Of a stretch of DNA of 52,902 bases, positions 1 to 8,562 are shown in pieces. Both the position numbers and the translations under genes were made by a program. Within the stretch, counting starts at the first letter, position 1. Every line of letters starts with the position of its first letter. Below the pieces are notes generated by a model. It was given only the letters and a program-made list of their open reading frames with translations, had not been told where the DNA came from and did not search any database. Origin of the DNA: Candidatus Enterococcus moelleringii (GTDB taxonomy: Bacteria > Bacillota > Bacilli > Lactobacillales > Enterococcaceae); assembly GCF_017377575.1 (NCBI RefSeq), contig NZ_JAFREM010000038.1, forward strand, positions 1 to 52,902. The letters run 5' to 3'.

Positions 1-51
1 ATTGACGGGGTGCGCACCAGAGCTGCTGTTATGGCTTTTTTATTTAAATTG

Positions 52-88
52 ACCACTTACGCCAAAATTTTACCGCTTGTGCCAAAAT
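52..88 (+). promoter_or_regulatory. Tandem direct-repeat operator, probably for the LytTR regulator
   Basis: Two 17-bp direct repeats, ACCACTTACGCCAAAAT (52-68) and ACCGCTTGTGCCAAAAT (72-88), start exactly 20 bp apart, about two helical turns. LytTR-domain proteins typically bind paired direct repeats with this spacing. The pair ends just upstream of a weak -35 region (near 90-95) for a TAAACT -10 at 113-118, the geometry of an activator site. Autoregulation of the gene starting at 139 is inferred. Confidence 0.6.
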
Positions 89-138
89 GCGTTTTTCCCA
101 AGAAAAATTTGCTAAACTATCAATGTGAGGTGAGGGAG

Positions 139-591
139 ATGGAGAAATTCAACGTTCGATTATCAGTATCTGAAAAATATACGGTTTCAGAAGTAGCAGT
201 GAAAACTTGTGATTTTGATTTTGGTACAGATATGGTGGAGCACATCAACGGTTTTGTTTGTACGCCGGATGTGTTGACCTTGAAAACCATGGACGGCTAT
301 GAATTAGTACGACAGGAAAACATTGTTTACGTGGAAGTGCTGCAAAAAGAAATCACGATTTATTTGATTGATGGACAGCTGGTTATGCGCCAGTCTTTGG
401 CGAGTTTGGAAGGGTTGCTGGATGCGTCAAAATTTGTTCGGATTTCAAAATCTACTATTATAAATATAGAAAAATTGCAGCGCTTGGAGATCGCCTTTTC
501 CGGCAATTATTATGGCTTTTTGCAAAATGAGTACAAGGTGGTTATTTCCCGCCGCTATTTTCAGACGTTGAAAGAAAAATTGAATTTTTAG
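139..591 (+). CDS. LytTR-family DNA-binding transcriptional regulator
   Basis: This 150-residue protein carries a LytTR DNA-binding domain over roughly residues 50-150, recognisable from the pattern around ENIVYVEVLQKEITIY, a predicted strand-turn core, and the ending FVRISKSTIINIEKLQ followed by a basic ISRRYFQTLKEKL tail. There is no receiver domain, so it is a stand-alone LytTR protein of the type paired with a membrane protein. The frame is open from position 10, but the ATG at 139 follows GAGGTGAGGGAG and gives the expected family length, so I chose it. The next gene begins 11 bp after the stop and encodes a DUF3021 membrane protein, the usual partner that is thought to restrain the regulator. 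Direct repeats upstream suggest autoregulation. Confidence 0.85.
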   Translation: MEKFNVRLSVSEKYTVSEVAVKTCDFDFGTDMVEHINGFVCTPDVLTLKTMDGYELVRQENIVYVEVLQKEITIYLIDGQLVMRQSLASLEGLLDASKFVRISKSTIINIEKLQRLEIAFSGNYYGFLQNEYKVVISRRYFQTLKEKLNF

Positions 592-602
592 GAGGGGTCA
601 AT

Positions 603-974
603 ATGAAGATTATAAAAGCAGGTATTGGCGGCATGCTGGTGGGCAGTTTGATTTTCTTGGTTATGGGATTGTTTTTTGTGGATGAGCAGGTGCGGGCTAT
701 GATTATTGGTGTTTTGGTAATGTCGCTGTTGATCGGCATGCTGTCGCGGGTTTATGACAGCAATCTGCCGCTTTTGGCCGCTGCGGCGATTCATTTGTTA
801 GGCAGCTATCTTTTGTTTTTTGCCACGGCGTATTTGTTTAAGTGGTTCCCTTTTGCTATCGGACCGGTGGTTGGCGGCAGTCTAATGTTTATCGCTATTT
901 TTCTGGTCATCTGGACCGGCTACTATTTTGCGGAAAAAAAGCAGATTGAAAAAATGAATAAGCACTTGAAATAG
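603..974 (+). CDS. DUF3021 family membrane protein, partner of LytTR regulator
   Basis: This 123-residue, very hydrophobic protein has four predicted membrane segments (about residues 8-27, 34-52, 57-80 and 85-107) and a short lysine-rich cytoplasmic tail. Size, topology and position directly after a LytTR gene fit the DUF3021 family, known as the membrane component of LytTR regulatory pairs. The start ATG is preceded by AGGAGGGG located right at the upstream stop codon, so the two genes are surely co-transcribed. By analogy it should sense or transmit a membrane signal and inhibit the LytTR protein. No enzymatic motif is visible. A terminator follows 6 bp after the stop. Confidence 0.75.
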   Translation: MKIIKAGIGGMLVGSLIFLVMGLFFVDEQVRAMIIGVLVMSLLIGMLSRVYDSNLPLLAAAAIHLLGSYLLFFATAYLFKWFPFAIGPVVGGSLMFIAIFLVIWTGYYFAEKKQIEKMNKHLK

Positions 975-979
975 GAGTG

Positions 980-1014
980 AGCTCTGGAGGATTAGTTTCT
1001 TTCAGAGCTTTTTT
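980..1014 (+). terminator. Rho-independent terminator of LytTR-DUF3021 operon
   Basis: Stem AGCTCTG / CAGAGCT with an 18-nt loop, followed by a T-run ending at 1014. It lies immediately after the DUF3021 gene. Confidence 0.75.
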
Positions 1015-1097
1015 GGGTTTTCGATTGCGCTAGCTTCGGTAACTGTCTACTGGTAAAATAAAAGAGAGAAAACGGTTAAAAATGAGGAGGAGCTGTG

Positions 1098-1448
1098 ATG
1101 GAAAGTAAACACGGATTTGAATGGAGCCGGCATCTGATGGATTTTCACTTAGCTGGTTTTGCCTTTCATGATGGGATCGAAATAATCGAAGAGTTAAAAA
1201 TCGGCAAGCCGGTTACTTTAGTATCGGAGCCGGACAATCCCCACGACCCGCAAGCGGTGGCTATTTTTTACGGCCAGCACAAGATTGGCTATGTACCCAG
1301 TGCCAAAAATGAGCTGTTAAGCAAGCTGCTTTATTTTGGCTACAGCGATATTTTTGAAGCGAGAATTCAGTACGTAAATATGGAAAATCATCCGGAACGT
1401 CAATTTCGGGTAGTGGTGCGGATCAAGGATGGACGCAAGAAAATTTAA
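1098..1448 (+). CDS. HIRAN domain-containing protein
   Basis: The 116-residue product is essentially a single HIRAN domain. The signature runs from DFHLAGFAFHDGI, through LVSEPDNPHDPQAVAIFYG, to KIGYVPSAKNELLSKLL. HIRAN domains are found in SNF2-type helicases, where they bind DNA 3' ends, and as small stand-alone bacterial proteins of unclear role. GTG (1095) and ATG (1098) are adjacent; the ATG lies 6-7 bp after GAGGAGG and is preferred. The HAD phosphatase gene starts 12 bp downstream with its own strong ribosome binding site, so the two are probably co-transcribed, although no functional link is evident. Confidence 0.8.
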   Translation: MESKHGFEWSRHLMDFHLAGFAFHDGIEIIEELKIGKPVTLVSEPDNPHDPQAVAIFYGQHKIGYVPSAKNELLSKLLYFGYSDIFEARIQYVNMENHPERQFRVVVRIKDGRKKI

Positions 1449-1460
1449 GGAGGAAACACT

Positions 1461-2201
1461 TTGCCAAATTACAAAGTCGCATTTTTTGATATCGACGGCA
1501 CACTGGCAGATAACGAACTGCCTAGAGAGCTGGGAATTTATGGTCGGATTCCTGAATCAGCCAAAAAAGCACTAAGCAAACTGAAGGAGCAAGGGATAGA
1601 ACCGGTGATCGCCTCAGGCCGCAATTACGAAATGATTGCCGATTTTGCACAGCTGTTAGAAGTGGACAGTGCGATTGCTTCCAATGGCACCTTTGTGACG
1701 TTTCAAGGAGAAGAAATCGCCAGCCATTATTTGGAGACTGAACTGGTAGCGGAAATGATCGCAAGCTTTCAAGCGGCTGAAGTTGAATTTTTGCTGGAAA
1801 CGGCTACGGAAATTCTAGAGTATCAAGTCGGTGATCCAGTGCCGGAGAATGTCTTGCAATTTTTATGTCATTGTCCTAAAGATGAGCTGCCGGAATTGGA
1901 TACTACTCAAGTCATTGCTGAAAAGGTCGCACCAACCGCTTTGAATATTCATTATGCCCACATCTCAAAGGCCAGCGGCATTGAAGAGATTTTGCAGCGG
2001 ATGAATATTACAGCGGAACAGGCCTTGGCTTTTGGGGATGAAGAAAATGATTTTGCTATGTTTGAAAAAGTTGGTTTTCCGATTGCTATGGGTAACGGCA
2101 ATGAGGAGCTGAAAGCAAAAGCCAGCTATGTAACGGATACAGTAGGCAATGATGGTATCTGGAAAGCGTGTGTTGAATTAGGATTGTTTGATAGTGAATA
2201 A
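1461..2201 (+). CDS. Cof-type HAD-IIB family hydrolase
   Basis: A 246-residue haloacid dehalogenase superfamily phosphatase of the Cof/IIB type. Motif I is FFDIDGTLADN (residues 8-18, with the nucleophile and acid aspartates). An IASGR segment corresponds to motif II and GDEENDFAMFEKVGFPIAMGN is motif IV. These enzymes dephosphorylate sugar phosphates, FMN or related small phosphates in the cytoplasm; the substrate cannot be read from the sequence. The start is TTG, supported by AAGGAGG at 1447-1453 with optimal spacing, and there is no better ATG nearby. It follows the HIRAN gene closely and ends at a strong terminator. Confidence 0.9.
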   Translation: MPNYKVAFFDIDGTLADNELPRELGIYGRIPESAKKALSKLKEQGIEPVIASGRNYEMIADFAQLLEVDSAIASNGTFVTFQGEEIASHYLETELVAEMIASFQAAEVEFLLETATEILEYQVGDPVPENVLQFLCHCPKDELPELDTTQVIAEKVAPTALNIHYAHISKASGIEEILQRMNITAEQALAFGDEENDFAMFEKVGFPIAMGNGNEELKAKASYVTDTVGNDGIWKACVELGLFDSE

Positions 2202-2210
2202 AGGAGATAA

Positions 2211-2241
2211 GGCACTGGACCAAAAATCCAGTGCCTCTTTT
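2211..2241 (+). terminator. Rho-independent terminator after HAD hydrolase gene
   Basis: Perfect 9-bp stem GGCACTGGA / TCCAGTGCC with an A-rich loop, followed by TCTTTT. Confidence 0.85.
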
Positions 2242-2695
2242 CATGTCCGTCTGAAAAAAGATTACTATAAAGGCATTACGCCATCTCGAATTATCGAGGG
2301 GGAGAGCGATTGTAATAAGCATTTGGGAAGGGGAATGCATTACTACAAAACATAGTATAACGTATTTTATAACACGGTTCAACCTTATTATTTATCGAAA
2401 GATATATAACTATCGTTATTAAAAAGTCGTCAGTTTTCCTGTTTATTCAGGTAGAAATCATATTTGTACAATCAAACACCAAAATAATAGAATATACAAA
2501 AAGACTCATTTGCCAAATAAATTGAACAAACGAATCTTTTTTGTGTAAAGTTGATTCACAAATGTGAAAAAGGCAAAAATATCTCTAAGGGTAGTTATTT
2601 AATGCCTAGTATTATTATAACGTATATGAACGAATGATACAACAACTTTATTTTAAACTGTAACTGCACTACGCAAAATTCACTTTACGTTAGCG
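2242..2695. other. AT-rich intergenic stretch without an intact gene
   Basis: No ORF with a credible ribosome binding site is visible on either strand. The short reading frame from about 2245 to 2352 has no start codon and may be gene debris, but I cannot assign it. An imperfect inverted repeat occupies 2498-2542 (AAAAAGACTCATTTG against CAAACGAATCTTTTT, two mismatches, 12-nt loop). It could act as a terminator or mark an old junction. Confidence 0.4.
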
Positions 2696-2953
2696 AGGGG
2701 TCTGAATGGAAAAAATCTTGAAAAGCTGCGGAAGGAACGCGGGATTACCCAAGAGGATTTGATTGATGCGATGGAAATGTCCCGGCAGACAATTAGTTCG
2801 TTGCAAAATGGCCGTTATAAACCATCTATTACTTTGGTGTTTAAAATTGCTCACTATTTTAATCTGGCAATTGTTCTTTCGTTGGGGGCAGTCTATTTGC
2901 TTATTCAGTTTTATGCGATTTATTGGCACTTTCGGTTGGAGAAGAAGCTTTGA
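2696..2953 (+). pseudogene. Remnant of Cro/C1-type HTH transcriptional regulator
   Basis: The frame from about 2712 reads a typical short XRE-family regulator: NLEKLRKERGITQEDL, then MEMSRQTISSLQNGRYKPS and FKIAHYFNLAI. These resemble the intact regulator at 14692-14886. Upstream, the frame has neither an ATG nor a credible Shine-Dalgarno sequence. After NLAI, where such proteins normally continue with a short acidic ending (EDIF...), the frame runs into a hydrophobic sequence (VLSLGAVYLLIQFYAIYWHF) and stops at 2953. This indicates a lost start and a deletion or frameshift joining the HTH part to unrelated sequence. An expressed hybrid from an ATG at 2768 is possible but would lack the first HTH helices. 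Confidence 0.6.
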
Positions 2954-3105
2954 AAAAGTTTTGGCTTTCAAAATGGCAGGGTTTTTTTCTGGTGAAATAT
3001 GCTACACTTATTGAAGGAATACGGGTAAAATAGCCGTCATTCTTAGAAATAGATGATCTTAGTGATCAGCATTTTTCTGCAATTACTTAGTTAAAGGAGG
3101 GCGCG

Positions 3106-4005
3106 ATGGATTATTTAAGCATTGATGTTGGGGGAACCTTCATCAAATATAGTTTGGTGGACCGATCGGGAAACCTTTTGTCTGTCAATAAGATTCCAGC
3201 ACCAGCCACCTTGGATGAATTTTTGGCCGAGATATTTCAGTTAATTTGTAATTTTCGGGATGATATTAAAGGTGTTGGCTTTAGTTTGCCAGGAAAAATT
3301 GATACTCAAAAAGGGATCATTTATCACGGCGGTTCGTTGGAATACTTGCATGAGCTGCCGTTAAAAGAGCTGGTTGAAAAAGAATTTGGGATTCCATGCG
3401 CGCTTTCTAACGACGGCAAAGCGGCGGCTTTAGCGGAGCTGTGGTTAGGTAATTTGAAAGAGGTTGAGAATGGTGCGGCGGTGGTGCTGGGCACTGGTGT
3501 TGGCGGCGGATTGATCTTGAACGGTCAGCTGTTTCAAGGCAGTCATTTCCAAGCCGGGGAGTTGAGCTTTTTAATTAATTATGTGGAGGCGAATAAAGAT
3601 GAACCGCTGATTGGCGAGCACTCATCAGCTGTTGGTTTTGTGATTAAAGGCTCGAAAATCTTAGGGCTGGATGAACCGGACGGCGAGAGGGTCTTTGTGG
3701 CTTTAGAGCACGAGGATCAGCCGGAGCTTTTGGCCTTGTTTGAAGGGTATTGTCAGATCATTGCCCGAATGGTGATCAATTTACAGGCGACATTGGATTT
3801 GTCGCGGATTGTTATCGGCGGCGGGATCAGCACGCAAAATCGGTTAATTGAAGAAATCAATCGGCAGTATGCAGATTTGCGGAAAAAACATCGCTTGCTA
3901 GGTACCACTTTTGAACCGTTAGAAATCATGGCCTGTCATTTTCGCAGCGAGGCCAACTTGTTAGGTGCGATTTACCAGCTGTTTTTGCAGTTGGATAATG
4001 AATAA
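3106..4005 (+). CDS. ROK family sugar kinase, possibly beta-glucoside kinase
   Basis: A 299-residue ROK (repressor, ORF, kinase) family kinase without an N-terminal HTH. The ATP phosphate-binding motif DVGGTFIKYS is at residues 7-16, GVGFSLPGKID follows near 62, SNDGKAAALAELWLG near 103-117 and GTGVGGGLIL near 129. The CxCGxxGCxE zinc motif of many ROK glucokinases is absent. The gene lies 21 bp upstream of a GH1 6-phospho-beta-glucosidase. ROK-family beta-glucoside kinases of about 295 residues are known, so I infer that it phosphorylates cellobiose or an aryl-beta-glucoside and hands the product to the next enzyme. Glucokinase or N-acetylmannosamine kinase activity are alternatives. The start has AAAGGAGGG upstream. 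Confidence 0.8.
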   Translation: MDYLSIDVGGTFIKYSLVDRSGNLLSVNKIPAPATLDEFLAEIFQLICNFRDDIKGVGFSLPGKIDTQKGIIYHGGSLEYLHELPLKELVEKEFGIPCALSNDGKAAALAELWLGNLKEVENGAAVVLGTGVGGGLILNGQLFQGSHFQAGELSFLINYVEANKDEPLIGEHSSAVGFVIKGSKILGLDEPDGERVFVALEHEDQPELLALFEGYCQIIARMVINLQATLDLSRIVIGGGISTQNRLIEEINRQYADLRKKHRLLGTTFEPLEIMACHFRSEANLLGAIYQLFLQLDNE

Positions 4006-5466
<1,461 letters not shown>

Positions 5467-5473
5467 CATTTGC

Positions 5474-5500
5474 AAGGCCAGCATTTTGCTGGTCTTTTTT
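5474..5500 (+). terminator. Terminator after 6-phospho-beta-glucosidase gene
   Basis: Stem AAGGCCAGCA / TGCTGGTCTT (one G-T pair) with a 2-3 nt loop and a run of six T. Confidence 0.85.
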
Positions 5501-5559
5501 CGTGGGGAAAATGACTGCCGCTGGTTCCCTCTCTCCTAGTAAATAGTAAAAAAAGCTTG

Positions 5560-5565
5560 TATAAT
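5560..5565 (+). promoter_or_regulatory. Likely -10 element for the lipoprotein gene
   Basis: A consensus TATAAT sits 31 bp before the ATG at 5596. No clear -35 is visible at 17 bp spacing, so the promoter is only partly supported. Confidence 0.4.
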
Positions 5566-5595
5566 TAAAGGAATATAAAAAAAGGAGGTAGAAAA

Positions 5596-6651
5596 ATGAG
5601 GAAAATTAATTTGTGTTTATTGTTTGTTGGTTTATTAGTTATCGGCTCAGGGTGTGGCGGTAATCGCGAGGGTACGGATGCTACTAGCTCCGAAGAAACG
5701 ACAGCTGTTTCCTCCAAAACAGAAAAGTCTAAAGAAACCGCGGAATCGAGTTCTCTTGAAACCATCGCAGTCAAGCAAGATGTCGCTGCCACAGCCAAGT
5801 TTGAATCCAAAGCAACTCTTTTCGGCGAGGGTCAAACTGGGATTCATTATGTCGATTTTTCGCTGGGCATCACAAACCCAACCGACAAGGAAATGACAGT
5901 GGATTTGTCGCAGCTGCGCTTGAGTTTTTCAGCTATTATTGAGAATACGGGACCTATTGAAGAAATCGTCTGCTCAGATGGCGAAACAATCACAGTGCAG
6001 CCGCAGGAGACTAAATGGATCGAACCCGCTTTTGAAAAAATCGGTAATCAAGTTTTAGGAAATTATGAACTAACCTTAGCTTACGAAGGCACTCCGGTAA
6101 TGGAACAGGCTGCATTTGATGCAGCGGTTAAAACTGCTTTGGCGGCAGGGGAAATGCAGCTGCCAGATTATGCAACCCAGCCGCTAGTTTTAGAGAACAC
6201 CACTTGGATAAATACTGAGATGGGTGGTCACCGATGGGGAATCAAGTGGGATGACAAAGGTGAGATTCACCTTTTGCCGATTAATGGCGACTGGGAAGCA
6301 CTGAAAGCAGACCCGGTTTATCAGGATGTTCAGATAGAAAAAGTCAATAATCAGACGGTGGTTGTCAACTATTTCCAAAAAGATACCGTCATCCACAAAG
6401 GAATGATGTATCCATTTCTAATGCGACTTCCGGGAGGTCTAGGTGGAGGGGGCATATGCAATAGAGGGGATGTAGAGCACAAAACCACCTTTGTCTTTTC
6501 ACCAGACCATAGCAGCGTTACTTCCAGCGAACAAAGACGCTATATGGTGAAATCATTTACCGAGGGCGCACCAGAAGAAGGGGACCAGTTGAATGTTTGG
6601 AGTGACTGGCAAGAAATTCCTAATGTCATCTTCACATTCCAAAGAGAATAA
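5596..6651 (+). CDS. Putative lipoprotein of unknown function
   Basis: A 351-residue secreted protein with an N-terminal hydrophobic signal (residues 4-19) and a lipobox-like cysteine at about residue 20 (IGSGCGG, an imperfect lipobox). A Ser/Thr/Glu-rich linker follows to about residue 50, then a predicted beta-rich region with the wording of a DUF4352-like immunoglobulin fold (FSLGITNPTDKEMTVDL, residues about 88-105). The C-terminal half has no recognisable motif; a glycine-rich turn (RLPGGLGGGG) lies near residue 280. It is probably anchored to the outer face of the membrane. It forms an operon with the lipoprotein gene 18 bp downstream. I do not know its function. Confidence 0.7.
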   Translation: MRKINLCLLFVGLLVIGSGCGGNREGTDATSSEETTAVSSKTEKSKETAESSSLETIAVKQDVAATAKFESKATLFGEGQTGIHYVDFSLGITNPTDKEMTVDLSQLRLSFSAIIENTGPIEEIVCSDGETITVQPQETKWIEPAFEKIGNQVLGNYELTLAYEGTPVMEQAAFDAAVKTALAAGEMQLPDYATQPLVLENTTWINTEMGGHRWGIKWDDKGEIHLLPINGDWEALKADPVYQDVQIEKVNNQTVVVNYFQKDTVIHKGMMYPFLMRLPGGLGGGGICNRGDVEHKTTFVFSPDHSSVTSSEQRRYMVKSFTEGAPEEGDQLNVWSDWQEIPNVIFTFQRE

Positions 6652-6669
6652 GTTGATGGAGGAAAAACA

Positions 6670-7440
6670 ATGCAGAATAAAATTTGTTGTTTGTTACTGA
6701 TTGTTTCTGGTATTTACTTATCCGCCTGCGCGCCAGAAAATTCAACCAATGATTCTCAAGAGACGGTGGTAAGTTCTTCTGTTGCTGAAGAGTCGACTTC
6801 ATCAACTGCTGCATCTAGTTCAAGTGATGCAGCTGATCCGGTATGGACTGAAAGCAAAGCGTTAGATTTTTTGAAAAACACAATGAGTAATCCCGAGAAT
6901 GCCGTTTATAAAATTGATGACTGGTCGGTATATGATGGGCGAGGCGAATGGTCCGTTGTTAACAATGAAGAAAGCAGCATCGCTGTTCATTGGCAATATA
7001 CTAACGGCGGGGGGGTGACGTATCAGCTGAACCAATTGCCGGATACGGTCGAATTAGTGGTTTTCGGCGGAGCTTTTTATCCCGATAGACCGGATGACAA
7101 ATATGTGGTCACTCAAGAGGACTTCCGCATTGTCCAGTACACAAATCTGCTTTTAGAAACCACAGAATCAACGAGTTCAACTGAATCAGCTTCAGAAGAA
7201 GCAATTGTTTCTGCCATGAACAACTATTACCAGCAAATGTATGGAGATAGTAAGGTTTATGTTCGTCAAAATGGCAGCTCCTATGAAAAAGAAGTTGGGG
7301 AATATGGCTGGCAGCCGTTAGTGTTTGATTTCGAGAGTCAGTTTGTCAGCTATAAAGAAGCTCCCTGGGGCGGCTCAACAGCAGTAGGCTGGTGGAAAGA
7401 AGAAAATGGGGGAATTGAATTTAGTGTGGATCGATTTTAA
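6670..7440 (+). CDS. Putative Ser-rich lipoprotein of unknown function
   Basis: A 256-residue protein with a clear lipoprotein signal: a hydrophobic core CCLLLIVSGIY and lipobox LSAC with the modified cysteine near residue 20. Residues 24-57 form a Ser/Thr/Glu/Ala-rich low-complexity linker like that of the preceding gene. The folded part starts at VWTESKALDFL. A second Ser/Glu-rich linker (near residues 162-177) separates two small domains of about 100 and 75 residues. A distant relation to the DUF4767-type lipoproteins of lactobacilli is possible, but I cannot verify it. The start has GATGGAGG upstream. It is the second gene of a lipoprotein operon. Confidence 0.7.
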   Translation: MQNKICCLLLIVSGIYLSACAPENSTNDSQETVVSSSVAEESTSSTAASSSSDAADPVWTESKALDFLKNTMSNPENAVYKIDDWSVYDGRGEWSVVNNEESSIAVHWQYTNGGGVTYQLNQLPDTVELVVFGGAFYPDRPDDKYVVTQEDFRIVQYTNLLLETTESTSSTESASEEAIVSAMNNYYQQMYGDSKVYVRQNGSSYEKEVGEYGWQPLVFDFESQFVSYKEAPWGGSTAVGWWKEENGGIEFSVDRF

Positions 7441-7469
7441 AGGGATAAAATACTTCAGGAGGAATCATC

Positions 7470-7720
7470 ATGATTAACAAAGAAGTACAGCTGGAAAATG
7501 GGGCGATGCATACGGCATTAGAATCAGTCGTGAAGAATTGAGTGAGCTGGGTGTCTCGGATGTAGAGGCAACTTTTGAATTGATGGCAGAAGCAGGGAAA
7601 ATGACCCTTACTCCCAAAAAGAAAATGCCAACTACCTTAGAGGAATTGTTCGAAAACTATGATGGGCCACCGCTAGAAAAGTACGAGTGGGATGGCCCGC
7701 AAGGAAGAGAATTATTATAA
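7470..7720 (+). pseudogene. Frameshifted MazE/AbrB-like antitoxin gene
   Basis: An ATG at 7470 follows CAGGAGG and opens MINKEVQLEN, but the frame closes after 19 codons. In the +1 frame from about 7499 the sequence continues WGDAYGIRISREELSELG, the signature of a MazE/SpoVT-AbrB swapped-hairpin antitoxin, and runs to 7720 with a conserved-looking acidic, Trp-containing tail. Restoring one A in AAAA (7495-7498) would join the halves as VQLEKWGDAYGIRIS. The original protein would have had about 83 residues. No MazF-like toxin gene follows, because the next feature is a terminator. It is either an orphan antitoxin that decayed or a base-call error in the A-run. Confidence 0.75.
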
Positions 7721-7726
7721 TAGCAG

Positions 7727-7767
7727 AAAACCTCAGCCAGCAGAAATTCTACTGACTGAGGTTTTTT
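7727..7767. terminator. Bidirectional terminator between convergent genes
   Basis: Stem CCTCAGCCAG / CTGACTGAGG (one mismatch) flanked by AAAA on the left and TTTTTT on the right. It serves the antitoxin remnant on the plus strand, and its left A-run can also serve the PhzF-like gene on the minus strand. Confidence 0.8.
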
Positions 7768-8551
7768 AGTTACCAATCTGTAATTCAGCAATCGAGTAAA
7801 GAGCAGCCTCGCCGCTAATTCGTGTTCGTTCACCTAAATAATCGCAGTAAAGGACACCACTGCGTTCGGATGCTTGAAAAGCGGTTAGGTGCGTTTTGCT
7901 CAATTTTTTGCTCCACAGGGGAACCAAATGGCAATGACCGCTGCCGCAAACCGGATCTTCGAGAATTCCGATTTTTGGTGCGAAGCTGCGAGATATGCAA
8001 TCATACTCTGTACCTTTGGCGGTAATGTGGACCAGCATGCCGTCTAGTGTCGCCAGTTTTCCGCTGTTTGGCACGTATTCGGTAACGAATTTTTCTTCAG
8101 GGAGCACACAAACTAAATCTCTTCCCATATAAGCTTCTAACGGGCGCACACCTAAGACATTGGCCATCTCATCTGTCACCGCAACTTCCTTCAGATCATA
8201 AGAAGGCAAATCCAGCTGATAACGATCGCCGCTTTTTGCCACAATCAATTTTCCGCTTAATGTATCAAAGGTGATAGTTTCAGCACCTGCTTGATAATAA
8301 TTAAAAAGGACAAACGCGGTAGCTAAAGTTGCATGACCACACAAGTCTATTTCATCGGTGGGCGTGAACCAGCGCAGGTGATACTGATTTTCGCCAGTCG
8401 ATACGGCAAAGGCCGTTTCTGATAAATTATTTTCTTTGGCGATCGCCTGCAAAAGGTCGTCCTCCAGCCAAGCGTCCAAAATACACACGGCTGCTGGATT
8501 GCCTTTAAAAATTACATTAGTGAAGGCATCAACTACATATTGTTTCATCAT
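7766..8551 (-). CDS. PhzF family isomerase/epimerase
   Basis: A 261-residue member of the PhzF (phenazine biosynthesis-like) family with the diaminopimelate epimerase fold. The N-terminal block VVDAFTNVIFKGNPAAV is intact and the catalytic Glu45 lies in NNLSETAF. IDLCGHATLA (near 68) and DPVCGSGHCHL (near 217) form the active-site cleft. Substrates of such stand-alone homologues are usually unknown. ATGATG starts are both possible; the second (8548) has better spacing from AGGAGG. The gene sits 11 bp behind an aminotransferase on the same strand, so the pair may act on one amino-acid-derived metabolite. This is inference. Confidence 0.85.
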   Translation of the reverse strand: MMKQYVVDAFTNVIFKGNPAAVCILDAWLEDDLLQAIAKENNLSETAFAVSTGENQYHLRWFTPTDEIDLCGHATLATAFVLFNYYQAGAETITFDTLSGKLIVAKSGDRYQLDLPSYDLKEVAVTDEMANVLGVRPLEAYMGRDLVCVLPEEKFVTEYVPNSGKLATLDGMLVHITAKGTEYDCISRSFAPKIGILEDPVCGSGHCHLVPLWSKKLSKTHLTAFQASERSGVLYCDYLGERTRISGEAALYSIAELQIGN

Positions 8552-8562
8552 ATTCCTCCTTT

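Noticed and set aside
1-48. Terminator-like AGC...GCTTTTTT at the left edge
   Set aside because: The stem is only 3-4 bp and the upstream gene is outside the window.
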